Shown: positions 1-8,691, counted from the first letter of the stretch. The stretch: 64,000 nt of DNA from Xanthomonas campestris pv. phormiicola (GCA_025666215.1 CP102593.1:1377001-1441000), one strand, 5' to 3'. Notes: generated by a model from the sequence alone, not told the origin. Program-made: numbers and translations.

Positions 1-167
1 GCGAATCCCGGCGAGGCCGGCAGAGCACCCACCAGTGCAGCGGCATCCACGCTCCCCATGCCTTGGTGCTGCAGGATCAACCGTTGCGCTTCGTAGGCCA
101 TCGGATCGACCCGGCCCTGGGCATCGGTGGCAGACAGCAGGGCGGCGATCTCAGTGGTGCTGGCCAT
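1..167 (-). CDS. Unknown ICE protein, 5' end only
   Basis: The minus strand opens with an ATG at 165-167 preceded by a strong GGAGGAA ribosome site, and the frame stays open to the window edge for 55 codons. The visible N-terminus (MASTTEIAALLSATDAQG and onward) has no signal peptide and no motif I recognise. It continues the minus-strand series of small island genes, so it is probably another conserved ICE protein. The C-terminus is outside the window. Confidence 0.55.
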   Translation of the reverse strand, partial: MASTTEIAALLSATDAQGRVDPMAYEAQRLILQHQGMGSVDAAALVGALPASPGF

Positions 168-351
168 GTGGCTTCCTCCGGGCATGTAAGGTGTGCATTC
201 CCTGCGACCCTATTTTGAGCGCGGTGCAGCCGGTACTGCAAGTGTCGGCCAGACCCAGGGGAAGTGGCCGGAGGATACATTCCCCGGCATGTTGCACTCT
301 CTACGACAGCCATTACAGCCCCGATTTTGGCAGGATCGACGGTCCGGGCGA

Positions 352-537
352 TCACGACATGCGCGTCGATCGAGAAGGCCGCAGGTAGGCCAGCAGCTTC
401 TGGCGTCCTTCAGGCGTTCGCTCGCCGTGCTCGGACAGGAAATACACCCCTTGGTCCTTTACCAGGACGACGCGGCATTTTTTCGCGGCTGCTTCGGCAA
501 GAACTGGGCGCAAATCGGCACCTTTGAATCGCAACAT
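352..537 (-). CDS. Short DUF3085-like protein
   Basis: A 61-residue product starting with MLRFKGADLRPVL, with GGAGTGACCC directly before the ATG. The stretch LVKDQGVYFLS resembles the core of DUF3085 proteins found on ICEs of this type. Those proteins are about twice as long, and no frame downstream restores a typical C-terminus, so this may be a truncated copy. The terminator at 552-592 separates it from the gene upstream, so it would need its own promoter. Function unknown; the family assignment is from memory of the motif. Confidence 0.45.
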   Translation of the reverse strand: MLRFKGADLRPVLAEAAAKKCRVVLVKDQGVYFLSEHGERTPEGRQKLLAYLRPSRSTRMS

Positions 538-551
538 GGGTCACTCCATTG

Positions 552-592
552 ATTAAAAAAGGGGAGACTTCCCGCCGGGGCGGCGGGAAGTC
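552..592 (-). terminator. Rho-independent terminator
   Basis: A perfect 11-bp stem (GACTTCCCGCC at 566-576 with GGCGGGAAGTC at 582-592) and a 5-nt loop. On the minus strand it is followed by CCCCTTTTTTAATC. It lies 28 nt after the stop of the 621-1421 gene. Confidence 0.85.
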
Positions 593-620
593 GATCGGTA
601 AGGAAATTGTGGGTGCTGGA

Positions 621-1421
621 TCAGTGATTGGTCGGCTTGCTTTGGCCAGAAAGGACGCTCACCTGGATATGCCGCCAGGTACCATCATCGATCAGCTGCT
701 CCAGCGTTTCTCCGAGGGTGTCGAAGAAGACCGAGTCCACCCGTTGGACCAGCTCCTCGCCTCGCCGCAGCTCCACGGCATAGAGGTCGCCGACGCGTTC
801 GTAGAGAACAGTGACCTGGCCCTGGAACTTCGCCGTTGCGACGGTGAAGCTGATGGACGGCGGGGTCTTGATGATGTCGCGCGGTAGCGGATCGACCCAG
901 GCGAAGTCCCGTGCGTTTGCATCCACCAGCAGATGGGTGATACGCCGGAAACCATCGGGAGCCGGTAACTGCTCCAGCTGCTGAACGAGTTCCTGCAGTT
1001 CCAGGCAGCGCGGTTCGGGGATCGGAAGCTTGGCAGGTGCCGAGCCGAGAATGCGCGTCTTAACCACATAGGGCGTGCCATCCGGCGTCCGTTCTGTCCG
1101 CTCCTCCGGCGTGTCCGCACGCAGACCATCGAAGCGGCGCCGGGCGTAGGGTTGGACGTGTACCTTGGCACCTTCGTCTGGCTCCTGTGTCGCCAAGCGG
1201 CGATCCAGAACAGCGAACTCGGTGCGGCCTATCTTGACGACGATGGCGTCGTCGGTCTTGGCGACGACCTTGCCTTCGAACGGCTGGGGATCAACGTGGA
1301 GGCCGAGTGCCGACACCAGAGGCTGCCCATCGTGAATGCGGAACTTGATTTTGCGGGTGTTCCTTGGGACATGGCCCGATACCAGCGTTGGTATTTGGGC
1401 GCGAATGGTTTGATGATCCAT
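621..1421 (-). CDS. Conserved hypothetical ICE protein, 266 aa
   Basis: A 266-residue soluble protein with no signal peptide or membrane segment. AAGG sits upstream of the ATG at 1419-1421. The N-terminal third contains a segment around residues 50-75 (AKTDDAIVVKIGRTEFAVLD) that looks like a small beta-rich domain seen in plasmid and ICE proteins. The middle is rich in proline and arginine, and the C-terminal half has alternating hydrophobic strands. I do not recognise a catalytic motif. It has its own leader (1422-1676) and its own terminator (552-592), so it is a single-gene transcription unit. Confidence 0.7.
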   Translation of the reverse strand: MDHQTIRAQIPTLVSGHVPRNTRKIKFRIHDGQPLVSALGLHVDPQPFEGKVVAKTDDAIVVKIGRTEFAVLDRRLATQEPDEGAKVHVQPYARRRFDGLRADTPEERTERTPDGTPYVVKTRILGSAPAKLPIPEPRCLELQELVQQLEQLPAPDGFRRITHLLVDANARDFAWVDPLPRDIIKTPPSISFTVATAKFQGQVTVLYERVGDLYAVELRRGEELVQRVDSVFFDTLGETLEQLIDDGTWRHIQVSVLSGQSKPTNH

Positions 1422-1528
1422 GGGAGATACCTTGAAATCAAGGGACTCCCGCCCACAAGGGAGGAGATCCCTTGTGGGTTGATAAAAAGGCGCGGTATTG
1501 CGCCGGGACGAAATGCAACCAGTGCGGC

Positions 1529-1588
1529 GAACCGCACCGTAGCCTTGAAGGTCTGGGCTACCTGGGCATGTTGCTGACTGCGTCAGCG
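1529..1588. repeat. ICE leader repeat, copy 1 (partial)
   Basis: About 60 bp similar to the last part of the repeats at 3841-3965 and 5783-5907. It ends in the hairpin GCTGAC-TGC-GTCAGC (1573-1587). It lies 108 bp upstream of the start of the 621-1421 gene. The rest of 1422-1676 shows no gene. Confidence 0.5.
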
Positions 1589-1676
1589 GAACATGACGCT
1601 CAGACTGCCGGAGCGGTCATGTGGCGTCGTGTGAGAAGTGGTATTTCGGCGAGCCCGCTTTTTTACCCTGAGCCGC

Positions 1677-1703
1677 AAAAAAAGAGCCTCCCGAAGGAGG
1701 CTC
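1677..1703 (-). terminator. Rho-independent terminator
   Basis: Stem GAGCCTCC (1684-1691) and GGAGGCTC (1696-1703) around a CGAA tetraloop. On the minus strand seven T follow. It lies 13 nt beyond the stop of the broken DUF5983 gene. Confidence 0.9.
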
Positions 1704-1716
1704 GTTGTGGGTCAAG

Positions 1717-2430
1717 TCAATTGTCTATCATTGTCAATCCGTCCAGCGGTGGCGCGTCAGGATCGAATATCAGGAAGCGGGTATCTGCTCGGCCTGCCAG
1801 ATGTAGAACTTCCCGCAGGGAGTTCGGAACGCCTGCGGCTTCCTGCTCTTGCCAGAGCTTTTCGGCGCCGTGTCCTTCGATGGGAACCAGATTGGCGTCT
1901 GTCCACGGCGTGGAGATCAGTTTCACGCCGATGCCCACGTCGTCAGGGAACCGGAACGCTTCGAACAACAGACCCAGAGGCGTCGAGGCGTCGGCCAGTT
2001 ATTTGAGGTACTGCATCGCGTCTTCGGTGATGTGCCCCGTGCTGATTTCCCAAGCTCGGCTGTAATGGCCCGTCTCGAATGCCAGGCGTCTGATGACTGC
2101 TAAGCCGTCGGCCCGCGACCGCGTGTCGCAGACATGGATTAGCTTACCGTCCTCTTCTGCGGTAACGGTATAGATCACCGCGCGGACAATGCCATCGACG
2201 GGACAGGTTGAATCGATCTCGTCCGGAACATCCTGACCTTCGGTAACCACCGCGTGATGTTCATTGAAGATGCAAGGATGGCATTCGACCGATTGGTCGG
2301 GAAGGTTGTACTGGTAGTCATGCAGAGGTCGATAAATCAACGTCGGATCGCTGTCCGTAGAAATAGCCAACAGGCGGCGCATGGATAGCTTCTGATAGCC
2401 TCGGATGAAGGGATTTCGATCTTGGGACAT
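1717..2430 (-). pseudogene. DUF5983-type ICE protein broken by an in-frame TAA
   Basis: The ATG at 2428-2430 (GAGAA upstream) opens a frame that stops at a TAA at 1999-2001 after 143 codons. The same frame then reads on without another stop for 93 codons to 1717. The second part (FRFPDDVGIGVKLISTPWTD, then TRFLIFDPDAPPLDGL) matches my memory of the C-terminal half of DUF5983 proteins on related ICEs. The whole 714-bp frame therefore looks like one 237-residue gene with a single nonsense codon. The terminator at 1677-1703 follows the full-length end, not the early stop, which supports one gene. Function unknown. A sequencing error is possible. Confidence 0.7.
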
Positions 2431-2552
2431 GGGGGTTCTCCGGTAGGGACAAGATGGAGCCACCCCAACGGGGATTGGCCCCAAAGGTTGTAAGAGGTGT
2501 GTTCCCAAGCGGAACTGCTATCTAGTCAGGGTCTGTGACGCGCGTGACGCGG

Positions 2553-2993
2553 CTATGAAGCTTCCTGCATCAACTCGTTCAGAGCCTCTGTCAGTTCTTG
2601 TTCGTCAAGTGTGATAAACAGTCGCCGTGCTGATGCATTCAAAGCGAGGCGCGCGTTACGGTCATTGAGTACGAAACCGTACTTTCGAGCGGTGTAGCGA
2701 GCCTGAGTTACGACAGCAGCGACGTCCATACGGCGCAACGTGTCGATGAGCGCTTTCGGTGATACGACACGCCGGCCAGGATGGTAAGGTTTTGGAACAA
2801 TCTCATAGCCGCTGGCCTCGAACACGGCGTCTCCGACGGGTATCTGGAACAGATCGTCCGTATGCGTAAAACGGGTTGCGACGTCGCCGACGGCAATGCG
2901 CGGGGGAGCGACGTTGATCGGCCAGTTTTCGATGATGATGTCCTTTACCAGTGTGCCATCGACAATGACGGCAATAAGCGGGACGTTTGACAT
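2553..2993 (-). CDS. Hypothetical ICE protein, 146 aa
   Basis: The start at 2991-2993 is chosen because AAGGAGCG precedes it at good spacing; an upstream in-frame start lacks this. The product begins MSNVPLIAVIVDGTLVKDII and carries an acidic C-terminal helix (LDEQELTEALNELMQ). There is no signal peptide; the first hydrophobic stretch is too short and charged. No family recognised. It sits in a row of small minus-strand genes each with a strong ribosome site, between the DUF5983 remnant and the 3091-3483 gene. Confidence 0.6.
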   Translation of the reverse strand: MSNVPLIAVIVDGTLVKDIIIENWPINVAPPRIAVGDVATRFTHTDDLFQIPVGDAVFEASGYEIVPKPYHPGRRVVSPKALIDTLRRMDVAAVVTQARYTARKYGFVLNDRNARLALNASARRLFITLDEQELTEALNELMQEAS

Positions 2994-3090
2994 GAGACGC
3001 TCCTTGAAGTGAAGCGAGGAACGCAAGCCCCAACGGGGACATGTGTCCCTCGTGAGGTGGGTGAAGAAAGTCAGGGCAAGGCGAGCACGC

Positions 3091-3483
3091 TCACCAGCCG
3101 TTGTAATTGAGGATCAGATCGGCGATCACTTTGCGGCGAGGCAGATCGAGGCCGCTGAAATCCGCCAGTCCTTTGAAGCCGGCGCGGTTGAGCATCTTGC
3201 CGCCATCGCGGGTGTCGTAGATGCTCACCATGGCAGACAGAAACATGCGCTCGCTGGGACTGAAGACTCCCAGGGCGTCGTTGATCAACAGGACGTTCGG
3301 GCACAAGTCCCATTTGCTGGTGGCCTGCTCCAGACCGGCTTGCGTGCCAGCACCGAACCATCTGGCTCCCGCACACGCCGCGCCACGTTTCCAGGCTTGG
3401 AAGAACGCAGAAGGCGCTTGGTCAAAATGCGCGAGTTCCTGTACGAGCTGATCGGCTACGTCTTGAGGCAAGGAGGAGTGCAT
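3091..3483 (-). CDS. Hypothetical ICE protein, 130 aa
   Basis: Starts at the ATG 3481-3483 behind CAGGAG. The 130-residue product begins MHSSLPQDVADQLVQELAHF and ends DLPRRKVIADLILNYNGW. It is mixed alpha/beta with aromatic patches around AFFQAWKRGAACAG and KWDLCPNVLLIND, and has no recognisable catalytic motif. No signal peptide or membrane segment. The gap to the next gene on the same strand (3512) is 28 bp, so the two are probably co-transcribed. Confidence 0.6.
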   Translation of the reverse strand: MHSSLPQDVADQLVQELAHFDQAPSAFFQAWKRGAACAGARWFGAGTQAGLEQATSKWDLCPNVLLINDALGVFSPSERMFLSAMVSIYDTRDGGKMLNRAGFKGLADFSGLDLPRRKVIADLILNYNGW

Positions 3484-3511
3484 GGATATTCTCCTGAGAC
3501 AGAGAGTGAAA

Positions 3512-3763
3512 TTACGGGTGCAACCGCTGCGTCCATGCACCTGTCGCCAGGGCGTGGGTTGCAGCTTCGTCGCTGGGGAAATACTCGATCGACTCGCGCG
3601 AGACAGGACCTTCGTTATCGATGGTTCCGATGTAGTGGTCCGCTGCGCTTGCCAGCACCTGTAGGGGCAGGCGAGTGCCGACCCAGATCAGAGCCAAATA
3701 GCCGACGAATTCGGTTTTTGCCTCCCCGGGAGTCAAGGACGGCGAGGTGTAAGCAGGGGACAT
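3512..3763 (-). CDS. Hypothetical ICE protein, 83 aa
   Basis: AGGAGAACCC directly precedes the ATG at 3761-3763, which decides this start over a longer frame. The product (MSPAYTSPSLTPGEAKTEF onward) has one hydrophobic stretch (VGYLALIWVG) followed by charged residues and is too polar for a confident membrane call. It is the first gene after the leader repeat at 3841-3965 and probably heads the 3763-to-3091 unit. Function unknown. Confidence 0.55.
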   Translation of the reverse strand: MSPAYTSPSLTPGEAKTEFVGYLALIWVGTRLPLQVLASAADHYIGTIDNEGPVSRESIEYFPSDEAATHALATGAWTQRLHP

Positions 3764-3840
3764 GGGTTCTCCTGATGAACATGATGGGAAAGTGCAACGT
3801 CCTGACGGGCGTGGAAGCTTCCAGAGGGACGGTGGTGGAG

Positions 3841-3965
3841 CATCTACGTCGTAACGACGCGCGTCCGCGGAGGCGATGCGAGGCGGACTGGTTGGGTCAA
3901 CGCAGATGATTCCGCGGCGCAACCGGCTTGACCCTGGCTGCTGGCATGGTGCTGACGGATCAGCG
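3841..3965. repeat. ICE leader repeat, copy 2
   Basis: A 125-bp stretch that aligns along its length, with scattered mismatches, to 5783-5907. Both begin CATC-ACG and end in the hairpin GCTGA-CGNA-TCAGC. It lies upstream of the 3763 start and downstream of the terminator at 4054-4075, where a promoter or leader is expected. Confidence 0.65.
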
Positions 3966-4053
3966 ACGCATATGCGGCAGCTTCAGCCGGATCGCTGGGG
4001 GCGTCATGCCGGAATGCGGTGCCGGGCTCGCCCTATTCGAGAGCGGATAAGGA

Positions 4054-4075
4054 GAACGCTCCCGAAGGAGCGTTC
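4054..4075 (-). terminator. Terminator-like hairpin
   Basis: Perfect 9-bp stem GAACGCTCC / GGAGCGTTC around a CGAA loop, 12 nt beyond the stop of the GHKL ATPase gene. There is no long T run, so it may be a stem that protects the mRNA end instead. Confidence 0.6.
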
Positions 4076-4086
4076 TTACAATGGAC

Positions 4087-5655
4087 TCAGGATGAAACTT
4101 CCTGCAGCCTTCCTTCGCCATCGAACACCAGACACACGGTCGCCCCGGCTAGCCGCGGCAGCGGACTGTGGCGCAGCGAGGTCGGCAGCAAGGCGCTGAC
4201 GACACCAGCAGGATCCGGCGAGCGGCCCACTGCGATGAAGGTGGCGATGGTGGCCGCGTCTTCAGCTTCGCTATTTTCATCGTAGCGATCGTTGAAGATG
4301 TAGTCGGAAACGAACCGCGTGACCTGATCTGCCCCAGATGTGAGGTAGAGGGTTTCGCCTTGGCGCACGGTTTCGACCGTGTATACGCCTGGCTCGCCGT
4401 CGAGGTAGACACTGAGTGTGTCAACTAGCTTCAGCACGAGCGGCGGATAGTCAGCCAGCGGAAGGTTGGCGTCCTCATGCAGGATGGCCCCTTGCTTGAT
4501 GACGATTCGGCTCGGCTCGATAGTCTTGACCATGCCGCTCAACCAATGCCCGGGATCGAGATATGCCTCCTCGAGCAGGAAGGCTTCGCGCACCTCCAGA
4601 TAGACGTGGGCCGCGTGTTCGTCGGTCGCGTCTTCCCCGACCTGCCAGACACCGGCCTCTTCGAGCGCCTCCTTCGCCACGATGCCTCCGAGCAAATAGC
4701 GTTCCCAAAACCGACGGTAGCCGGGTGGCTCGTCGGCCCAGTTCCGGAACCAGCTTCGTTGCGCGAACGGAACGTCGTTGAGCAGGTCGGCGTTTGACGA
4801 GCGCAGGCAGTCCGATCCATGCCGTTCGACGAACTCGCTGCCGGACAGGTTTGCCTTGGCTTCGATCAGGGCCTCGCGATAGGCCTGGTCGATCGCCGCC
4901 TGGATGCGCTTGTTGTCCTCCGTCTCGTTCAGCAGGTGTTGCCGATCTGGAGGCCGGGCGATGAGATTGTCGCGCAAGAGTACGACTTGGTGGTCGTTGA
5001 GCCGGGGTCGTGTACCGATGGGCAAACCTTGCAGGAAGCATCGCCATTCCGTACGCGGTGCGGACAGACTGAGCAGCACCTGGCCCATGGTGGTCTGCCG
5101 CCACTTCAGTGAGGGATCGGCCAGTGGTCGAGCGATTGCGACGCCGTTGAGTGATACGGGAACGGGAAACGCCTCGCACAGCCTTGCGAGCTCTCGCCGA
5201 ACCCAGTCAGGCAGATTCATGCCGGTCTGCGGCGACGCCACGCCGTTCAGGCGTATCTGGGTGCCGATGCGCAACGGCGCGGGAATCACCTCGACATCGC
5301 TACCGCGGATGATCGATGCCGTTTCGGCTTGGAAGGCCTGGTCGACGGAGTGCACGCTCAGGTGCTGGGCGAAGTACAACGTGGACAACACGCCCAGGCC
5401 GAAGGCGTTTTCGCGGACGATCAGTTCGTCGTCCCAGCCGGACTCGGCGATGAAGATGAGGGTTTGCAGATCGGCGATGCCGATACCGTCGTCGCTGACG
5501 GTCAGCGTGTCGTTGTCCACGGTGATGTGAATGTGGTTGGCTTGGGCGCGTCTGGCGTTCTGCAACAGTTCGCCCAGCATGGAAGCCTGGTTGAACGCAT
5601 GGCGCAGGTTGGCGATCAGACGATGCTGATTTGTCTTGAGACGAATCGTGGACAT
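4087..5655 (-). CDS. GHKL (HSP90-type) ATPase
   Basis: A 522-residue cytoplasmic protein whose N-terminal ~110 residues carry a GHKL ATP-binding fold: the N-box ELLQNARRA (about 28-36), the DDGIGI box (about 55-60), and a glycine-rich lid (ENAFGLGVLS, about 82-91). These are the adenine- and Mg-binding motifs of HSP90, MutL and histidine kinases. There is no histidine-kinase phospho-acceptor domain; the remaining ~400 residues match nothing I recognise. CCAAGGAGCTCAACC precedes the ATG. The gene has its own leader repeat (5783-5907) and terminal hairpin. GHKL ATPases occur in ICE cargo with defence or chaperone roles, but nothing here fixes the function. Confidence 0.75.
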   Translation of the reverse strand: MSTIRLKTNQHRLIANLRHAFNQASMLGELLQNARRAQANHIHITVDNDTLTVSDDGIGIADLQTLIFIAESGWDDELIVRENAFGLGVLSTLYFAQHLSVHSVDQAFQAETASIIRGSDVEVIPAPLRIGTQIRLNGVASPQTGMNLPDWVRRELARLCEAFPVPVSLNGVAIARPLADPSLKWRQTTMGQVLLSLSAPRTEWRCFLQGLPIGTRPRLNDHQVVLLRDNLIARPPDRQHLLNETEDNKRIQAAIDQAYREALIEAKANLSGSEFVERHGSDCLRSSNADLLNDVPFAQRSWFRNWADEPPGYRRFWERYLLGGIVAKEALEEAGVWQVGEDATDEHAAHVYLEVREAFLLEEAYLDPGHWLSGMVKTIEPSRIVIKQGAILHEDANLPLADYPPLVLKLVDTLSVYLDGEPGVYTVETVRQGETLYLTSGADQVTRFVSDYIFNDRYDENSEAEDAATIATFIAVGRSPDPAGVVSALLPTSLRHSPLPRLAGATVCLVFDGEGRLQEVSS

Positions 5656-5782
5656 GGTTGAGCTCCTTGGACAAGTGATGCGCCCATCGAGGCGCTTGAA
5701 CGGATGGCGCTCAGGTAAGGCGAGCGCAGGCGATGGCAGGACTGGACGGGCCAGCTACGGACGAGGTTGAGGACGGAAGAGG

Positions 5783-5907
5783 CATCGACGCCATGGCTGG
5801 CGCGCGTCCGCCGGCGGTGATGCGGCGCGGACTGGGTGGTCGGTGCGGGGGAACCGCATCGCAGCCTGGAAGACCGTGGCTGCTGGCATGGCGCTGACGA
5901 ATCAGCG
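5783..5907. repeat. ICE leader repeat, copy 3
   Basis: The second full 125-bp copy of the leader repeat, upstream of the GHKL ATPase start at 5655. Its hairpin is GCTGA (5893-5897), CGAA, TCAGC (5902-5906). Apart from this repeat, 5656-6245 contains no convincing gene. Confidence 0.65.
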
Positions 5908-6245
5908 GTGCATGGTGTGAGAATGAAAGATGGGCGAGCGCGTGTCGTCAGGGAATGGTGGCCGGTGCCTACCCGCTTTTGTGCATCGGCGGCGGGTTGT
6001 CGCGATACGGCATCAGCGTGTTGCTGATCTACGGTGCCCTGCGGTTTGACGAAAACGCGTCTGAGAAGTAATTCGCAGTCAGCGCTTGCAACCTTGCGTA
6101 GCTCTATGGAGCTGCTTTATGTAGTTCCCGCGTTGTTTCGAAGCTGGAAAGACAGACTTGTTGAAAGGGCAGGGCGTTTGCGACTTCGTCGAATGAAGCG
6201 AGGGATCTTTTCGAGATACTTGCGTTTGCTGCGGGCGTCGTTCAA

Positions 6246-6536
6246 TTGTCCGATGCTACCCACAGGGCTCGGATATGTGCAGTCTATGATGAGGGGCGCC
6301 AGCTGATAACCCGAATCGCACCGCCGGGAACACCACCCCGGCCGAGCATCGTTGCTTGCCTTGCGCGCTTTGACGCACACAAGGAAGTCGGCGATGCCGC
6401 GGTGGCGGGATGGGTGCTTGCGGCGATCGCAGCGCGTGTCGCGCAGCGAGATCTCGAAAATTGGGACTTTTTTCAGATGATCATTGATAAGGCGTCTGAC
6501 ATGCTCGCTATCTATAACGATAGGAAACCGCACTGA
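6246..6536 (+). CDS. Possible small ICE protein or gene remnant
   Basis: This plus-strand frame is open from 6165 and ends at 6536. Its composition looks protein-like (GDAAVAGWVLAAIAARVAQ, then DLENWDFFQMIIDKASDM), with an amphipathic C-terminal half. The only start inside is TTG at 6246, and no ribosome site is evident. It runs against all its neighbours, so it may be the 3' end of a gene that lost its start. No family recognised. Confidence 0.3.
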   Translation: MSDATHRARICAVYDEGRQLITRIAPPGTPPRPSIVACLARFDAHKEVGDAAVAGWVLAAIAARVAQRDLENWDFFQMIIDKASDMLAIYNDRKPH

Positions 6537-6593
6537 TTCCAGCCGAGATGACGTGTCGTGCGCGTCCGTCCAACATTACTCATGGAAGCCCAT

Positions 6594-6616
6594 AGCAAAA
6601 AAGCTCCCGTAGGTAG
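6594..6616 (-). terminator. Probable terminator after the methyltransferase gene
   Basis: On the minus strand an imperfect stem (GCTACC ... GGGAGC) is followed by TTTTTT, about 10 nt beyond the stop of the methyltransferase gene. Confidence 0.45.
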
Positions 6617-6625
6617 CGGTGGATA

Positions 6626-8398
6626 CTATTTCAGCAATGCCTGTTGCAGGCGACGGCCGAGCCACGCCACACACGGGATCGCCATCGAATTGCCGATCGC
6701 CTTGTAGCGCGGCCCATCTGCCGCCGGCTTGCCGCGATACGGCACCAGCGTGTAGTTGTCGGGCATGCCCTGGAGTCGCTCGCATTCCACGGGCATGAGA
6801 CGTCGCACGCGCCAGCCCACCCATTGCGACCATCCGGCCTTATTCGGGCTGGCCAACTCGCCTTGGAAGTAGCCCTCTGTCGAGAGCAGGACGACATGGG
6901 CCTTGTCGCCACCACCTCCGCTGGCGCGCAGGGCACTCGCTATTTCTCCGCCAAGCTCGATTGTCGCGCCTCCATCGCGGCCACGCAGGGCGACGGACTT
7001 GGCGACCAGAGCCGGACCAAGGATAGTGTCACCGACTACCGGATGCTTGCTGCAATGGCTGATCAGCGTGCCCGAAACGTCGTAACTGAAATTGGCTTCC
7101 AGGGACTTGAATGCAATAGCCGGCATGACACCGGCATTCGCATGGCTTTCAGAGTGCCCCCCAGCCCGCAGTGTCGGAGCAAGGTTATCGAGCGCATCGG
7201 CTCCGTAATCCTTGGCGGTGAATGCGACGATTGGCGTGTTCTCGCGATCGCTTTCCCGTTCGGTGATTTTGACGGGTCCGTAGGCGATTGCGGGCAGTCC
7301 TTGTTCGGGTTTACCTCCCCCAGTCGAGAGTGTGCCGACGATCTGGCCATGACGGGATTCAAGGCGTACCTCGGCACGGCTGTTCTGTGCGAAGGCGATG
7401 AGAGGAGCATAGAGTTGGAGCGGCTGCGCGACGATGGGAACGCCGCGACCAGTGCCATCTTCGCTGCTCCCCTTACCGCCGTTGGCGGTATTGAGGGCAT
7501 GCGTCTGTTGTCCTGTGGCGGATTGGGCGGCGAAGGTCTCGACCTCGAAATCGCACTTGTGACCGCGAGCCGTTAGGCACGCGGCCTTGTCGATCGGCCC
7601 CCGTCTGTTTCCGCCTCCGAAGCAAACGGTCAGAGATTGCCTAAGATAGGCCCCGGCCAGAGTGTCGGGAAGGCTACCTGGGCAGTCAGCGCCCCCTTTA
7701 GCAGGTCCGGAAGTGATTTCCCGCGCTTGGTCGCTCGGCGAAGAATCCCTGCGCAGGCCACCGGACTCAAAAAGTACCGAGGCGGGATCGAGGTCATTTC
7801 GACCACTTGCCACAAGGAACACACGCTTGCGACGTTGGGCGACGCCGAAATATTGTGCGTCGAGTACCCGCCACGCGACGCGACGGCGGGGTCCAGACAC
7901 ACAACCTGCGTGCGTCCATTTTTTCCCTGGTGGTTCCAGCGCATGGCCTTCTCCGGCCAATGCGCCCAGAAGGCAGCCGAAGGCATTCGACCGGTCGGAG
8001 AGCACGCCCGGGACGTTTTCCCAGACGATGACCGAGGGTGGCTGGTGGTGTTGGTGGCGGGTTTGGTCGATGGCATCGGCGAGCTCCGAAAATTTGAGGG
8101 TCAGGGCGCCGCGCGGGTCGGACAGGCCGCCTCGTGCGCCGGCAAGGCTGAACGCTTGGCATGGCGTGCCGCCGACGAGAACGTCAGGGGCTGGTACGGT
8201 GCCGGCGAGCACCTGATCGGCGATCAAGGTCATGTCGCCGAGGTTGGGGATGTCGGGGTAGTGGTGGGCGAGGACGGCACTCGGAAACGGATCGACCTCC
8301 GAAAACCAGGCCGCCTCCCAGCCGAGCGGCTTCCAGGCCAAGCTCACAGCTTCGATGCCGCTGCACACACTGCCGTAATGGATCGACGGGTGTTTCAT
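6626..8398 (-). CDS. DNA (cytosine-5) methyltransferase
   Basis: The 590-residue product carries the class motifs in order. SAM-binding motif I is GSVCSGIEAVSLAW near residue 9. The catalytic PC loop is GGTPCQAFS, with the nucleophile at Cys80. Motif VI is WENVPG, around residue 127, and then QRRKRVFLVASG follows. The closing motifs RRLMPVECERLQGMPDNYT and GNSMAIPCVAWLGRRL are at the C-terminus. Between the QRRKRVF block and the C-terminal motifs lies an insertion of some 270 residues rich in Gly, Ala and Ser. It makes the protein much longer than a minimal M.HhaI-type enzyme and probably forms the target-recognition region. It would methylate a specific cytosine to protect the island or alter regulation. 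I see no partner restriction gene, so it looks like an orphan methyltransferase. Confidence 0.9.
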   Translation of the reverse strand: MKHPSIHYGSVCSGIEAVSLAWKPLGWEAAWFSEVDPFPSAVLAHHYPDIPNLGDMTLIADQVLAGTVPAPDVLVGGTPCQAFSLAGARGGLSDPRGALTLKFSELADAIDQTRHQHHQPPSVIVWENVPGVLSDRSNAFGCLLGALAGEGHALEPPGKKWTHAGCVSGPRRRVAWRVLDAQYFGVAQRRKRVFLVASGRNDLDPASVLFESGGLRRDSSPSDQAREITSGPAKGGADCPGSLPDTLAGAYLRQSLTVCFGGGNRRGPIDKAACLTARGHKCDFEVETFAAQSATGQQTHALNTANGGKGSSEDGTGRGVPIVAQPLQLYAPLIAFAQNSRAEVRLESRHGQIVGTLSTGGGKPEQGLPAIAYGPVKITERESDRENTPIVAFTAKDYGADALDNLAPTLRAGGHSESHANAGVMPAIAFKSLEANFSYDVSGTLISHCSKHPVVGDTILGPALVAKSVALRGRDGGATIELGGEIASALRASGGGGDKAHVVLLSTEGYFQGELASPNKAGWSQWVGWRVRRLMPVECERLQGMPDNYTLVPYRGKPAADGPRYKAIGNSMAIPCVAWLGRRLQQALLK

Positions 8399-8691
8399 GT
8401 CTCATCTCCTGTTCTTGGGCGCACAGGCCCACGGCCACCCGGTCGGGGACCGGAGGCGCAAGGTGTGGGGGAAGGAGGGAACAGGACGCCGGAGGCTGTA
8501 TGCCTCCGGCGGGAGAGAAAGAAACCACCTGTGGGCTGTGCATAGACCTGGCCGTCGGTAGAGCCCGTCACCGCAGCAGCAATCGCACCCGACCCGTTTC
8601 GTGGTTGGGGTCGGTATCATTCGGCGCACATCCGCGCACAAAAGGCGCCCGTTGTTTCACCGGCGGGCACCGGCATCGAACACCGTCGTCC

